A stretch of 44,987 nucleotides of DNA from Acidimicrobiales bacterium. GTDB lineage: Bacteria > Actinomycetota > Acidimicrobiia > Acidimicrobiales > RAAP-2. The translations under genes and the position numbers were made by a program. The stretch's first letter is position 1. Each line of letters opens with the position of its first letter. Location of the stretch: contig JADGOH010000079.1 in assembly GCA_017883025.1 (NCBI GenBank), positions 1 through 44,987 of the forward strand. Direction: 5' to 3'. The notes under the pieces were generated by a model that saw only the letters and a list, made by a program, of their open reading frames with translations, was not told the origin of the DNA and did no database searches. Shown one piece after another: positions 24,879 through 32,828 of the stretch.

Positions 24879-26180
24879 GTGGACCGGACGACCGTCCGCC
24901 GTGCCCGACCGAACGGGGCGGACGGAGCGGACAATCGGTGGGCGTCGCCGGGCGGCCCCAAGTTGCTGCCGCTCGTTCTCACGCTCGTGGTGCTCGTCGG
25001 CGCGTCCTGCTCGTCGCCGGCATCCTCGACGAGTGCCACCGTCCCCGTGCGCCCGACCGCCGCCGTGGCCACGGCCTGCGCCACGAACCACCCCGACCGG
25101 TGGATGGGGTGCATCACCACGGCCGATCCGGGGTTCTCGACGACCGCACTGTCGCGGACGGCGATCCCGGGCGCCCATGACAGCGGCACCTTCACCCTCG
25201 AGCCCACCGCCTTCGACACCCAGGCCAACTCGGACTGCACCAACTACAGCCCGGCCTTCGCCTCCGTCCCGAGCCTGGTGACCCGCTGGTCGCAGACCCA
25301 GAGCCTCGACCTCACCCAACAGCTCGACGCCGGTATCCGCTACCTGGACCTCCGGATCGCCTACACGGGTGACCCCACCACCGGGTGGCGGATCGTGCAC
25401 ACCCAGTTCTCGAGCGACCCGCTGGCCACCGACCTGGGCGCCATCGCCTCCTGGGCGCGGGCCCACCCGACCGAGGTCGTCCTGGCCGACGTCCAGCACC
25501 TCTGCTACGACAACGCCCCCGACCGGTCCGCCGAACTCGCCCTGTGGGAGGACTTTGCAGCACTCGGGCCGGTGAGCTACGACCCGGTGGCCGGAGCTCC
25601 GGTGGGACGGGCCACCCTCGGCGGTATCGCCCACCAGGGTGGGGGCGGCCACAACGTCGTCGTGCTGCTGCCCGGCTCGGTCCGGCGCACCGGGGACCTG
25701 CTCCACCGGTACGGGGTCCACGCCTCGTTCGTGACCGCGCCGGGGGCGCAACCGGCCCGACGGGGCCCTTCCCCCACCGTCCCCGAGGCGTACGCCTGGG
25801 CATCGACGGTGTCCCCGTCCTCGCCGTCCGCCTACGACGCCGCCAATGCCGCGCTCGCCACCTTCCCCCTCGCCTACTCGCCCCCGCTCGGGAGCCTCAT
25901 GGGCACCGGCATCTACCAGGCGCAGCTGATCTACAGCCTGAACAGCAGTGACCTGCAGCGCGAGCTGGCGACGTTCCAGACGTTCGGCGGGCTGATCCCC
26001 GTGGGTGCCGGTTCGTCGGGCCAGTCCGGGAACCCGGCCTGGGAGCTCGGACTGTGGGCCGTCCCCTCGGGCCGGGACCGGATCGTCGCCGGGTGGGGCC
26101 ACCGGCTCAACGTGGTGGTGAGCGACGGAATCCAGTACGGCGGCTTCGTCCCCGCCGTCGTGGCCCAGAACGCCGCCTGA
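24879..26180 (+). CDS. Secreted PI-PLC X-domain-like lipoprotein
   Basis: The protein is about 433 residues with a hydrophobic signal ('LLPLVLTLVVLVGASC') whose Cys is a lipobox cysteine. The mature part has the phosphatidylinositol-specific phospholipase C pattern: 'IPGAHDSGTF' (first catalytic His), 'QLDAGIRYLDLRI' (Arg/Asp), 'RIVHTQFSSDP' (second His) and 'EVVLADVQHLCYD'. Such enzymes cleave PI or a related phosphodiester without calcium. The start is uncertain: GTG 24879 is used here, but GTG 24855 or even a TTG just before the signal is possible. It follows the permease by 26 nt and may be co-transcribed. Confidence 0.82.
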   Translation: MDRTTVRRARPNGADGADNRWASPGGPKLLPLVLTLVVLVGASCSSPASSTSATVPVRPTAAVATACATNHPDRWMGCITTADPGFSTTALSRTAIPGAHDSGTFTLEPTAFDTQANSDCTNYSPAFASVPSLVTRWSQTQSLDLTQQLDAGIRYLDLRIAYTGDPTTGWRIVHTQFSSDPLATDLGAIASWARAHPTEVVLADVQHLCYDNAPDRSAELALWEDFAALGPVSYDPVAGAPVGRATLGGIAHQGGGGHNVVVLLPGSVRRTGDLLHRYGVHASFVTAPGAQPARRGPSPTVPEAYAWASTVSPSSPSAYDAANAALATFPLAYSPPLGSLMGTGIYQAQLIYSLNSSDLQRELATFQTFGGLIPVGAGSSGQSGNPAWELGLWAVPSGRDRIVAGWGHRLNVVVSDGIQYGGFVPAVVAQNAA

Positions 26181-26202
26181 CGGGCGACGGGCGACCCAGA
26201 CC

Positions 26203-27399
26203 TCAGGAGTAGGGGCCGGCGGCCGCCCGCACGGCGGACGCGGCCAGGACCGTGGCGGCAATCGGCATGCACGCCTCGTCGATGGCGAACCCGGGGTTGT
26301 GGTGCATCCCACTCGAGCCGTCGGCCCGCCGGGCGCCAACGAAGAAGTAGCTGCCGGGGATGCGGTCCAGGAATTCGGCGACGTCGTCGGACGGTGACAC
26401 CGGCGGAAGGTCCACCACGGCGCCTGCCCCGACGATCTCGGTGGCCGCTGCCCGCACGAGCCCGGTGACCCCGGGGTCGTTGGTGACCGCCGGCGTGCTG
26501 CCCGGGACCGACAGCTCGAACGTGCACCCCGTCTCGTCCGTCAGCTCGGCGAGCAGTGCGTCGAGCCGTGCGAGCGCGGTCCCCGTGTGTGCAGGGGTGA
26601 AGGTCCGCAGCGTCCCGGACAGCGTGGCGTGCGACGGGATGACGTTGGCGGCCGTGCCGGCGCGCAGGACGCCGGCGGTGCAGGCGCAGTGGGTGCCCTC
26701 GAGCTCGAGGCCGTCCACCACGTCCCCGAGCCGCAGGGCAAGTCGGGCAGCCGCCGTCAGCGGATTGGCGGCGTCCTGGTAGGCGGCGCCGTGGCCGCCG
26801 ATCCCGTGCACGTCGACCCGCAGGGCCCGGGCGTCGGACATGGTGATACCGGCGCGGACGCCGACCAACCCGGTCGGGATGACCGACGCGACGTGGCAGC
26901 CCACGACCGCCGAGGCGTCGAGCCCGTCGAGCACGCCGCCCTCGATCATCGCCGTCGCCCCGCCGATGCCCTCCTCGGCCGGCTGGAAGAGGAAGACATA
27001 ACGGCCGGGCAGGTCACCGGCCCGACGGGACAGCGCGGCCGCGGCACCGAGCAGCTGGGCGGTGTGGGCGTCGTGACCGCACGCGTGCATGCGGCCACGT
27101 GATTCGGAGGCGAAGGCCACGTCGGCGGTCTCCTCGATCGGCAGGGCGTCGATGTCGGCCCGAAGGATGACGGTCGCACCGGGACGACCGCCGTCGAGGG
27201 ACCACACCGAGCCGGTCGACGTGGGGCACGGCAGGGGGTCGAGGCCGAGTGACGACGCGACCTCGGCGATGCGCACCGTCGTGCGGGTCTCCTCGAACCC
27301 GAGCTCGGGGTGGCGGTGGAGGTCGCGGCGGAGGTCGACCATGCGGTCGACCTCGGCATCGACGAGCGTGCGGAGCTCGGTACCGGTGGGGACGGCCAT
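26203..27399 (-). CDS. M20D-family amidohydrolase / aminoacylase
   Basis: This 398-residue protein has the M20D metal ligands and motifs in order: 'HRHPELGFEE', 'RADIDALPIEE', 'MHACGHDAHTAQLLG' (Cys and His), 'LFQPAEEG' (catalytic Glu), 'GCHVAS', and 'MHHNPGFAIDE' at the end. Members hydrolyse N-acyl amino acids such as hippurate or IAA-conjugates. The lid domain ('GIGGHGAAYQD') is present. The ATG at 27399 is preceded by TAGGGT at 6 nt, the leaderless arrangement. The gene is convergent with the PI-PLC gene, 22 nt apart. Confidence 0.94.
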   Translation of the reverse strand: MAVPTGTELRTLVDAEVDRMVDLRRDLHRHPELGFEETRTTVRIAEVASSLGLDPLPCPTSTGSVWSLDGGRPGATVILRADIDALPIEETADVAFASESRGRMHACGHDAHTAQLLGAAAALSRRAGDLPGRYVFLFQPAEEGIGGATAMIEGGVLDGLDASAVVGCHVASVIPTGLVGVRAGITMSDARALRVDVHGIGGHGAAYQDAANPLTAAARLALRLGDVVDGLELEGTHCACTAGVLRAGTAANVIPSHATLSGTLRTFTPAHTGTALARLDALLAELTDETGCTFELSVPGSTPAVTNDPGVTGLVRAAATEIVGAGAVVDLPPVSPSDDVAEFLDRIPGSYFFVGARRADGSSGMHHNPGFAIDEACMPIAATVLAASAVRAAAGPYS

Positions 27400-27405
27400 G
27401 TCCAG

Positions 27406-27411
27406 ACCCTA
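27406..27411 (-). promoter_or_regulatory. Candidate leaderless -10 box (TAGGGT)
   Basis: TAGGGT on the minus strand lies 6 nt before the ATG of the M20 gene at 27399, with no Shine-Dalgarno sequence in between. Confidence 0.55.
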
Positions 27412-27436
27412 GGGTCGACGCCGCCCCGGCGCGGGG

Positions 27437-27799
27437 TCAGACGCCCAGCGGCAGAGACAGCTGCCCGGGCCCGGGGTCGGATCCCCCACCGTCCGGGAGG
27501 TCGACCCCCGCTTCGGCGACGAAACCGATGAGGCGCTCCAATGCCAGGACCAGGCGGTACGCCTGGTGCAGGTTGTGCGGAGCGAAGAACAACCCGCTGC
27601 GGGCGGGTGTTGCCCACCGGGGTGCCAGCGCCCCGGCCAGGCCGAGTTCTGCCAGCGCGGCGTTCAGCCGCCCGTGCAAGGCGCGGGCGTCGCACAGGTC
27701 GCGCGGGACGTGACGGACGCCAGCGGGAGGGGGGCCGGGGTCCGGCGCCCGCTCGGACGACGCGGCTCGGGGGACGGCAGGCTCGAGGGCGGTGCTCAC
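27437..27799 (-). CDS. Hypothetical protein, unrecognised
   Basis: This 120-residue protein has a Pro/Ala-rich N-terminus and a helical C-terminal half including 'WATPARSGLFFAPHNLHQAY' and 'RLVLALERLIGFVAEAG', which looks like a real conserved helical bundle. The GTG at 27799 is chosen because TTGGAG lies about 7 nt upstream; the longer form from 27829 lacks a ribosome site. I do not recognise a family. It lies upstream of the M20 gene on the same strand. The upstream gap (27800-28034) has an AT-richer stretch around 27870-27920 that probably holds divergent promoters. Confidence 0.55.
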   Translation of the reverse strand: MSTALEPAVPRAASSERAPDPGPPPAGVRHVPRDLCDARALHGRLNAALAELGLAGALAPRWATPARSGLFFAPHNLHQAYRLVLALERLIGFVAEAGVDLPDGGGSDPGPGQLSLPLGV

Positions 27800-28034
27800 A
27801 GTGCGCTCCAATCGCTCTAGCGGGACCACCGATGCCCTGGGGGCCGGTTGGCTCGGGAGTCGACGAGCTAGGTCTCTCGTCCCGATCTGGATTAGGTCCG
27901 ATCAGTGTAGTCGGCAGTCGGGCGTGTGCCCCGTCACCCGCCGGCCGGGACGGTCCCGCGCCCGTCCGTCCAGGTCGTCCAGTGCGACGACGTGCTCTAC
28001 CATGACGCCCACCGACGAGGAGGGGGACTACACC

Positions 28035-28916
28035 GTGGGAATGCCGAGCGACGTGGGGATCGTGGACACCATGATCGGGTTCCCGCACGACGACATGAAG
28101 GCCGTCTACGCCTTCATCACGCGTCAGACCAAGGACACGCAGTCCAGGGAGGAGTTCGAGTTCCCGGCCGAGTACATGTTCAAGGACGTGCCGGAGAAGG
28201 AACTGCGGGGCAAGGTCGACCCGGTCGCCGTCACCCTCGGGGAGATGGACCTCTGGGGCGTCGAGAAGGGGCTCATCGGCGTCGACGACCCCGGCGGCAC
28301 CGGTGACGAGGCGCTCAAGCGCTACCCCGACCGGTTCATCCCCTCCCTGTCGGTGGACCCCAACGACGGGATGGACGGGATCCGGGCCATGGTCCGCGCG
28401 TACGAGACGTGGGGCATCCGGGCCGTCGGCGTGTTCCCGTCCGGGACCTACCCTCAGGTGGCCATCAACGACAAGAAGATGTACCCGGTCTACGCCAAGG
28501 CCGTGGAGCTGGGCATCCCCGTGTTCTGCTGCGCCGGGGTGCCAGGGCCCCGCCTCAGGTTCGCACCGCAGGAGGTCGCGCTGATCGACGAGGTGATGTA
28601 CGACTTCCCCGACCTGGTGTTCGTCACCCGGCACGGGTGCGAGCCGTGGACCGAACTGGCCATCAAGCTCATGCTCAAGTGGCCGGGCCTCCACTACTCG
28701 ACCAGCGCCTTCGCCCCGAAGTACTACCCGACCGATGTCGTCGACTTCGCCAACACCCGGGGAAGCGACAAGATCATCTACGCCGGCTACTTCCCGATGG
28801 GCCTGTCGCTCGAGCGCATCATGACCGAGATGCGGGACGTCGGCTTCAAGGACCACGTGTGGCCGAAGTTCCTCCGCACCAACGCGCTGCGCGTGCTCGG
28901 ACTCGACGAGTCCTGA
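28035..28916 (+). CDS. Amidohydro_2 family metal-dependent hydrolase
   Basis: This 293-residue protein contains 'YPDRFIPSLSVDPNDGMDGI', 'AYETWGIRAVGVFPSGTYPQ', 'MYPVYAKAVELGIPVFC' and 'FVTRHGCEPW', the TIM-barrel pattern of the Amidohydro_2 (ACMSD-like) family. The N-terminal metal motif DxH is not evident: the start 'DVGIVDTMIGFPHDD' has Asp and His in a changed spacing. A very strong AGGAGGGGG near 28018-28025 is 9 nt from the GTG at 28035, which I take as the start instead of ATG 28002. It precedes a second member of the same family by 25 nt. Confidence 0.85.
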   Translation: MGMPSDVGIVDTMIGFPHDDMKAVYAFITRQTKDTQSREEFEFPAEYMFKDVPEKELRGKVDPVAVTLGEMDLWGVEKGLIGVDDPGGTGDEALKRYPDRFIPSLSVDPNDGMDGIRAMVRAYETWGIRAVGVFPSGTYPQVAINDKKMYPVYAKAVELGIPVFCCAGVPGPRLRFAPQEVALIDEVMYDFPDLVFVTRHGCEPWTELAIKLMLKWPGLHYSTSAFAPKYYPTDVVDFANTRGSDKIIYAGYFPMGLSLERIMTEMRDVGFKDHVWPKFLRTNALRVLGLDES

Positions 28917-28941
28917 GCACGCGACCGACACGGGAGAGCCC

Positions 28942-30126
28942 ATGACCATCGACTTCACGACCTTCGACGCCGACAACCACTACTACGAGGCCACCGACGC
29001 GTTCACCCGGCACCTCGACCCGAAGATGGCCCGCCGGGCCATGCAGTGGGCCGAGGTGGGTGGGCGCCAGCGCCTGCTCGTCGGCGGGAAGATCAACCGC
29101 TTCATCCCCAACCCCACGTTCGACCCGGTGGCCAGGCCGGGTGCCCTGGACGAGTACTTCCGCGGTCGGAACCCGGACGGCAAGGGCATGGCCGCGCTGT
29201 TCGGCGACCTCGAGCCCATCCGCCCCGAGTACCGGGACCGCGACGCCCGGTTGGCGGTCATGGACGCCCAGGGCATCGACGGCTGCTTCCTCTTCCCCAC
29301 CCTGGGGGTCGGGATGGAGGAGGCGCTCGCCGACGATCCCGAAGCTGCGGTCGCCGCTTTCCACGCCTTCAACCGGTGGCTCGACGAGGACTGGGGCTAC
29401 CACTACCAGGAGCGGATCTTCGCGGCGCCGATGATCCCCCTCGTGGACGTCGACGCGGCCGTTGCCGAGGTCGATGAGGTGCTGGACAAGGGGGCACGCA
29501 TCATCTGCATCAAGGGCGGCCCGGCCCACACCCCGAGCGGCCTGGCATCGCCCGCCGACACCCGGTTCGACCCGTTCTGGGGCCGGGTCGACGAGGCCGG
29601 CGTGACCGTCGCCATCCACTCGGGTGACGCCGGGTACGGACGCTACGTCGAGGACTGGGAGGCCCACGGCGAGTTCCGCGCCTTCAGCCACACGCCGCTG
29701 CGGATCGTGCTGAGTGCCGACCGGCCGCCCTACGAGACCATGGCGGCTCTGGTCTGCCAGGGGGTGTTCGACCGCTTCCCCCGGGTACGGGTCGCCAGCA
29801 TCGAGGCCGGGTCGGAATGGGTCCTGCCCCTGGTCAAGAAGCTGAAGAAGGTCTACGGCCAGATGCCCATGGGCTTCGCCTCGGATCCGGTGGAGACCCT
29901 CCGCGAGCACGTGTGGGTCGCCCCCTACTACGAGGACGACCTCGCCGCCGTCAAGGACGCCATGGGTGTCGAGCACCTGCTGTTCGGCTCCGACTGGCCG
30001 CACGCCGAGGGCCCGGCCGAGCCCCGCACGTTCGCCGACGACCTGCGCAGCCAGGGGTTCACCGAGGACGAGGTCCGCATCGTCATGAGCGACAACGGCC
30101 GGCAACTGGTGCAGCCGCTGCCCTGA
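28942..30126 (+). CDS. Amidohydro_2 family metal-dependent hydrolase
   Basis: This 394-residue protein has the start 'FDADNHYYEATDAF' (DxxxH metal site), then 'RLAVMDAQGIDGCFLFPTLG', 'VTVAIHSGDAGYGRY', 'RVASIEAGSEWV', and 'LLFGSDWPHAEG', where the Asp is the catalytic base. This is the typical set of long actinobacterial Amidohydro_2 proteins, often encoded near lipid or sterol catabolism genes. GGGAGAG lies just before the ATG. It is probably co-transcribed with the shorter paralogue upstream, and the two may form a heteromer or successive steps; that is inference. Confidence 0.92.
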   Translation: MTIDFTTFDADNHYYEATDAFTRHLDPKMARRAMQWAEVGGRQRLLVGGKINRFIPNPTFDPVARPGALDEYFRGRNPDGKGMAALFGDLEPIRPEYRDRDARLAVMDAQGIDGCFLFPTLGVGMEEALADDPEAAVAAFHAFNRWLDEDWGYHYQERIFAAPMIPLVDVDAAVAEVDEVLDKGARIICIKGGPAHTPSGLASPADTRFDPFWGRVDEAGVTVAIHSGDAGYGRYVEDWEAHGEFRAFSHTPLRIVLSADRPPYETMAALVCQGVFDRFPRVRVASIEAGSEWVLPLVKKLKKVYGQMPMGFASDPVETLREHVWVAPYYEDDLAAVKDAMGVEHLLFGSDWPHAEGPAEPRTFADDLRSQGFTEDEVRIVMSDNGRQLVQPLP

Positions 30127-30171
30127 CCGTCGACGGACGCCCGGCACCGACTCGTGCTCGCCGCGGCTGCG

Positions 30172-31404
30172 TCAGAGGAACCGTGCCACGTAGGGGGCGA
30201 ACCGTTCGCGCAGCTCGGCGACATCGAGGCCGACGTCCTCGGGCCGGTAGTCGATCGTCCCGAGCCGACCCCGCTGATGCGCGGCCAGGTAGCCGTCGAT
30301 CGACTCCCGGGCCCGGGCGTCGAGCGGCTGGCCGGCGCGATCGTAGACCGACCGCACGGTGCCGACCTCGTCGGCCATGAAATCGTCGAATCGCACATCA
30401 ACCGAGCGGGCGGGGTCCAGCACGTGGTGGTCTCGCACGCAGGCGGTGAGCAGGTCGTCGATGCGATCGGCCCAGTATCGGCCGAGGCCGGGCGCGTCCA
30501 CCCGGTCGGTGTACATCCGGGCGGCGTAGGCGATCATGGTAGCCATCGACACCACGACGTCGACCGGGTCCCGGTGAGTGACCACCGTCGTGGCATCGGG
30601 GAACACCGACGACAGGACCGGGAGCTGCTCGAGGTGCTGGGGCGACTTGAGGACCCAGCGATTCCCACCCCGCGTGAACTGGAGCGCCTGGAGCATCGTC
30701 CGCAGATAGCGGTAGTGGGGTGCCTGGTCGTGGGAGCCGTAGTACGCGCGCCACGCCGGCACGGGTGCCAGCGTCTCGAAGAACATGGTGGAGAAGTCGA
30801 CGGCCAGGAGCTGAATCTCCTCGTGGACATGGTCGGTGGTCATCTCGTGCATGCGGGGCAAGAGCGGCATGGCCTCGTTCATGAACCACACCGCGGCGTC
30901 GGTGCGTGCCCGTCGGGGATCGGGATCGACCCCTGCCTCGGACGGCTTCGGTACGGGCTCGAGGCTCTCCCAGTAGGGCAAGGAGCGGAGCCCCGGGTCG
31001 GCTGCCAGCAGGTTGTGCAGGTGGGTGGTCCCGGTCCGGGGCAGGCCGGCGATCACGATCGGGGGCGCCAGCTCGATCTCGTGGATCTCCGGATGCCGGG
31101 TGAGGAGGTCGGTCAGCAACAGCCGGTTCTTCAGCAGCTGCACCAGCTGGGCGAAGAAGACCACCCGGCCGGCCGGCGTCACCGGGTCCACCTCCCGCAG
31201 CGCGGTGAGCAGCACGTCGAGCCGCTCCTCGTAGTCCCGGGGCCCGAAGTCGGTCAGTCCCGTCTCCTCGATCGCCTGGGCGTGCATCCGGCGGGCGTCG
31301 AGTGGGCACTCGGCGGCCATCGCCCCCATGCCCGCGAGCATCTCGGCGACCTCCGGCGTGAAGGTCGGGTGCGCCAGGTCGTCGATGTGGACCGTGTCCG
31401 TCAT
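30172..31404 (-). CDS. Sulfotransferase-family protein
   Basis: This 410-residue protein shows the PAPS-binding 5'-PSB loop 'IAGLPRTGTTHLHNLL' (residues ~115-130) and the 3'-phosphate site 'VVTHRDPVDVVVS', with 'NRWVLKSPQHLEQL' between them. The family is abundant in mycobacteria and Acidimicrobiia and is assumed to sulfate lipids or sugars with PAPS. ATG 31404 follows GGGGGAAC. A TACGAT box (31474-31479) inside a palindrome gives a plausible promoter and operator. It is divergent from the DUF1214 gene. Confidence 0.93.
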   Translation of the reverse strand: MTDTVHIDDLAHPTFTPEVAEMLAGMGAMAAECPLDARRMHAQAIEETGLTDFGPRDYEERLDVLLTALREVDPVTPAGRVVFFAQLVQLLKNRLLLTDLLTRHPEIHEIELAPPIVIAGLPRTGTTHLHNLLAADPGLRSLPYWESLEPVPKPSEAGVDPDPRRARTDAAVWFMNEAMPLLPRMHEMTTDHVHEEIQLLAVDFSTMFFETLAPVPAWRAYYGSHDQAPHYRYLRTMLQALQFTRGGNRWVLKSPQHLEQLPVLSSVFPDATTVVTHRDPVDVVVSMATMIAYAARMYTDRVDAPGLGRYWADRIDDLLTACVRDHHVLDPARSVDVRFDDFMADEVGTVRSVYDRAGQPLDARARESIDGYLAAHQRGRLGTIDYRPEDVGLDVAELRERFAPYVARFL

Positions 31405-31469
31405 GTGTCGTTCCCCCGAAACGGTCCGCACCTGCCGCGCCGGACCTACACCACAGCCACCGACTGCAT

Positions 31470-31482
31470 GCCTATCGTAGGC
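31470..31482. promoter_or_regulatory. Palindrome over a candidate -10 box in a divergent promoter region
   Basis: GCCTATCGTAGGC has perfect 5-bp arms. On the minus strand it contains TACGAT, a TANNNT box for the sulfotransferase gene. A regulator bound here would cover that promoter. The divergent DUF1214 gene has its own TACGTT box at 31577-31582. Confidence 0.45.
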
Positions 31483-31633
31483 ACCACACACCTCCGGCCG
31501 GATCGGTGACCGGACGGTGTGTCGAGGCACGCGCACACCACACCGTCGCGCTGCCCGCCGCCCACCAGGACTCGGGTACGTTCGACCGGTCGGCCGAGCG
31601 GGCCGCCACATCCATGACCGGAGGATCCTGCGC

Positions 31634-32782
31634 ATGAGCGAAGCGACGTGGGACATGACCAGGGCCTGGCGGGAGCTGCTGGACGGGCTCGCCGAGCTCG
31701 ACGCCCAGTTCCTGGAGGGACCGCGTGCAGTCGGCGACGAGCGGGCCGTGGCCGAGGGCTACCGGATGCTCACCACGGGGTTGTCGGTCGCACTTGACGT
31801 CTACCTCTACACCGATGCCGGTCGCCCCGCGTTCGTCGACGCCAACACGCCATTCCGCCGCGACCGCTCCTGGGGAGGCGACAACACCGACGCCTACTAC
31901 TCGATGGTCACCCTGGACGCCCGGCGCCGCTACCGGGTATCGGGCCAGCGCGGCGACAGCACCTATTTCTCCCTCACCGTCTACAACGAGCCCGGACCGG
32001 GACAGTGGTCCAACCGGATCATCGGGATCGTCAACGACTCCGACCTGGACATCGACGACGACGGTCGGTTCTCGTTCCTGATGGGGCCGTCGCTGCCGGC
32101 CGACTATGCGGGCCCGTTCATCGAGCTTGCCGAGGACACCCACGTGGCGTTCACCCGCGACTACCAACTCGACCCGGCCACCGGCCGACCGGTCACCTGG
32201 CAGATCGAGGCGCTCGATCCGCCGGACCCCATCGCCCGGACCGACGAAGACACCGCCGCGGCCCTGCGCGCCGCGCTGACCTGGGTGCAGACCCTGTTCC
32301 TCACCGTGCCGCTGACCGTGGCGCCCCGCGACGCGCCCCAGTCGCTCGGGCACAACAGCCCGCAGCTGGCCAACGAGTTCGCCGACCCCTATCAGGTGGT
32401 GGATGCCAACTTCGGCTGGTCGGCACGGGACGCCTGCTACGCGTTCTCCAGCTACCGCATCGAGCAGGGCGAGGCGCTCGTGATCACCCACCGGCCGCCG
32501 GAGTGCCGGTTCTGGAACCTGGTGGTGTGGAACCCGTTCCTGGCCACCGAGGTGCTGGGAGACGCGCACACCTCGATCAACAACGGCGCCGCCCGACCGA
32601 ACGCGGACGGCACGGTGACCATCGTGGTCGCCCACGACGACCTGGCTCACCCCAACGCGGTATCCACGGCCGGCCATGTCGACGGCGTCGTGGCGTTCCG
32701 GTGGTTCCTGGCCGACGTCGTCCCCGAACGACCGGTGGTCGACGTGGTAGCGGTGGAGGACGCTCCCACCGACGTCAGCTGA
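31634..32782 (+). CDS. DUF1214-domain protein
   Basis: This 382-residue protein ends with the DUF1214 signature region: 'NFGWSARDACYAFSSYRIEQ', 'ITHRPPECRFWNLVVWNPF', 'SINNGAARPNADGTVTIVVAH'. The middle part 'GDSTYFSLTVYNEP' is typical of the same group. The ATG is preceded by GGAGG at 31619-31623. Function is unknown; members are beta-rich and often found beside sulfotransferases and amidohydrolases in mycobacterial-type genomes. Here it is divergent from a sulfotransferase gene, which fits that co-occurrence. Confidence 0.87.
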   Translation: MSEATWDMTRAWRELLDGLAELDAQFLEGPRAVGDERAVAEGYRMLTTGLSVALDVYLYTDAGRPAFVDANTPFRRDRSWGGDNTDAYYSMVTLDARRRYRVSGQRGDSTYFSLTVYNEPGPGQWSNRIIGIVNDSDLDIDDDGRFSFLMGPSLPADYAGPFIELAEDTHVAFTRDYQLDPATGRPVTWQIEALDPPDPIARTDEDTAAALRAALTWVQTLFLTVPLTVAPRDAPQSLGHNSPQLANEFADPYQVVDANFGWSARDACYAFSSYRIEQGEALVITHRPPECRFWNLVVWNPFLATEVLGDAHTSINNGAARPNADGTVTIVVAHDDLAHPNAVSTAGHVDGVVAFRWFLADVVPERPVVDVVAVEDAPTDVS

Positions 32783-32828
32783 CCCGTCGCCGGTGGTGCC
32801 CCAGGGACGTCAGCCCTGACCGGTCGGA

